From contig CAVXRO010000008.1 in assembly GCA_963764235.1 (NCBI GenBank), forward strand, positions 381,582 through 445,581: DNA of 64,000 bases, in the 5' to 3' direction. This stretch comes from DATFVA01 sp963764235. Its GTDB lineage: Bacteria > Bacteroidota > Ignavibacteria > Ignavibacteriales > Ignavibacteriaceae. Below the pieces are notes generated by a model that made no database searches, was not told the DNA's origin, and saw only the letters and a list, made by a program, of their open reading frames with translations. Each line of letters begins with the position of its first letter. Position 1 is the stretch's first letter. The translations under genes were made by a program, and so were the position numbers. Below, piece by piece: positions 63,198 to 64,000 of this stretch.

Positions 63198-64000
63198 ATG
63201 ATCGATCCGGCTCTACAGCACGCTCAGCCGTAGGCTCGAAGAGCTGCCGGATCCCCCGGGCCGGTCCGCATGTACGTCTGCGGCTCGACCGTCTATCAGC
63301 GCATCCACGTGGGGAACTCGCGGCCGTTCGTGCTCGCCATGTGGCTGCGCCGATGGCTCCGCTCGCGCGGGTACCAGGTCACGCTCGTCCACAACATCAC
63401 CGACGTGGACGACCACATCTACGAGGAGGCGGCGAAGCTCGGCAAGGGTAGCCGCGAGCTGGCCGAGGAGGCGACGGCGTGGTTCTTTCAGGACACCGAC
63501 GACCTCGGGCTCGGCCGGCCGGACGTCGAGCCGCGTGCGAGCGAGACGATCCCCGAGATCGTCGCGTTCATCAGGCGCTGATCGACGGAGCGGGCACGCG
63601 TACGAGTCGCAAGGCGGCGTCTACTTCCGGGTCGCGCAGGTACCCCGACTACGGGCAGCTCTCGGGGGCGCGGCTCGAGGACATGGTCGCGCAGGAGCCG
63701 AACCCGGCGAAGGAGGACCCGCGCGATTTCGCCCTCTGGAAGTCGCAGAAGCCGCACGAGGATGCTGCGTGGGAATCGCCGTGGGGGCCGGGGCGGCCGG
63801 CTGGCACATCGAATGCTCCGCCATGGCCGAGAAGCACCTCGGGCCGGAGTTCGAGATCCACGGCGGCGGGCTCGACCTCCGCTTCCCGCACCACGAGAAC
63901 GAGCTCGCCCAGTCGCGCTCTCGCGGATACCCGTTCGCCCGCGTCTGGCTGCACAACGGGATGCTCGAGCTCGGCGACGAGAAGATGTCGAAGTCGCTCG
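63198..64000 (+). CDS. cysS: Cysteinyl-tRNA synthetase, partial (3' end off the window), frameshifted
   Basis: Charges tRNA(Cys). ATG 63198 begins a segment with IRLYSTLSRRLEELPDPPG (frame change needed). The class I pattern follows with MYVCGSTVYQRIHVGNSRPF, where IHVGN is the HIGH motif and the cysteine is a zinc ligand. LVHNITDVDDHIYEEA is next. Past two further indels come WHIECSAMAEKHLG (zinc ligand), GGGLDLRFPHHENELAQSRS, and the final EKMSKSL, which is KMSKS at the right edge. The rest of the gene is outside the window. Confidence 0.88.

Overview
The window is two unrelated pieces of DNA joined near position 55,140. Positions 1 to about 55,140 are AT-rich (roughly 40% GC by eye). They carry an Ignavibacteria/Bacteroidota-like gene set: secreted proteins with the type IX secretion (T9SS) C-terminal tail, parvulin-type PpiD, SPFH/flotillin FloA, ClpC, and many SpoIIE-type phosphatases with STAS and RsbW-like partners. 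From about 55,140 to the end the sequence is GC-rich (above 70% by eye) and looks actinobacterial (CydC, IS3 and IS110 transposases, dienelactone hydrolase, YceH/DUF480, GluRS, CysRS). Conserved genes there are broken by many indels. The join falls inside two genes at once, the 5' part of an ignavibacterial-type gene and a cydC lacking its 5' part. I read it as an assembly or library chimera rather than a natural fusion.

Layout of the AT-rich part. 0-8 kb: partial ksgA, a ROK kinase with a CTG start, an ABC-F ATPase, a secreted propeller protein with a T9SS tail, and a Crp/Fnr regulator - PHP phosphoesterase - ribH operon. 8-15 kb: ppiD, an outer-membrane-like protein, aroK-aroB, a 480-base leader with two related hairpin modules, nadA carrying an in-frame TAA, and a histidine kinase. 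15-31 kb: purA, then a signalling block made of a STAS protein, an ECF sigma factor with its coupled anti-sigma, three SpoIIE/PP2C phosphatases of different architecture, a second STAS protein, an RsbW-like kinase and a 1341-residue multi-PAS hybrid kinase. 31-41 kb: a DUF72 protein, secF-secD, a nucleoside salvage operon (cdd-tdk-nupC-pnp), a methyltransferase and a GT2 glycosyltransferase. 41-55 kb: two T9SS cargo genes, floA - EWH-repeat protein - uvrD/pcrA-like helicase, clpC, phhB, a TPR gene, pyrE, a secreted M64 peptidase and a truncated gene at the join.

Layout of the GC-rich part: a cydC fragment, a small ORF, an IS3-family element with terminal inverted repeats, an IS110-family transposase, a secreted protein of unknown function, a dienelactone hydrolase, a small ORF convergent with yceH, gltX and the start of cysS.

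Several AT-side genes also need single-base corrections, mostly at homopolymers: the first phosphatase, secD, cdd, the methyltransferase (two places), both T9SS cargo genes, and the nadA stop. Breaks on both sides are most easily read as consensus errors. The best candidates for real new biology are the duplicated, covarying hairpin modules upstream of nadA and the dense partner-switching block with its predicted autoregulated ECF promoter.
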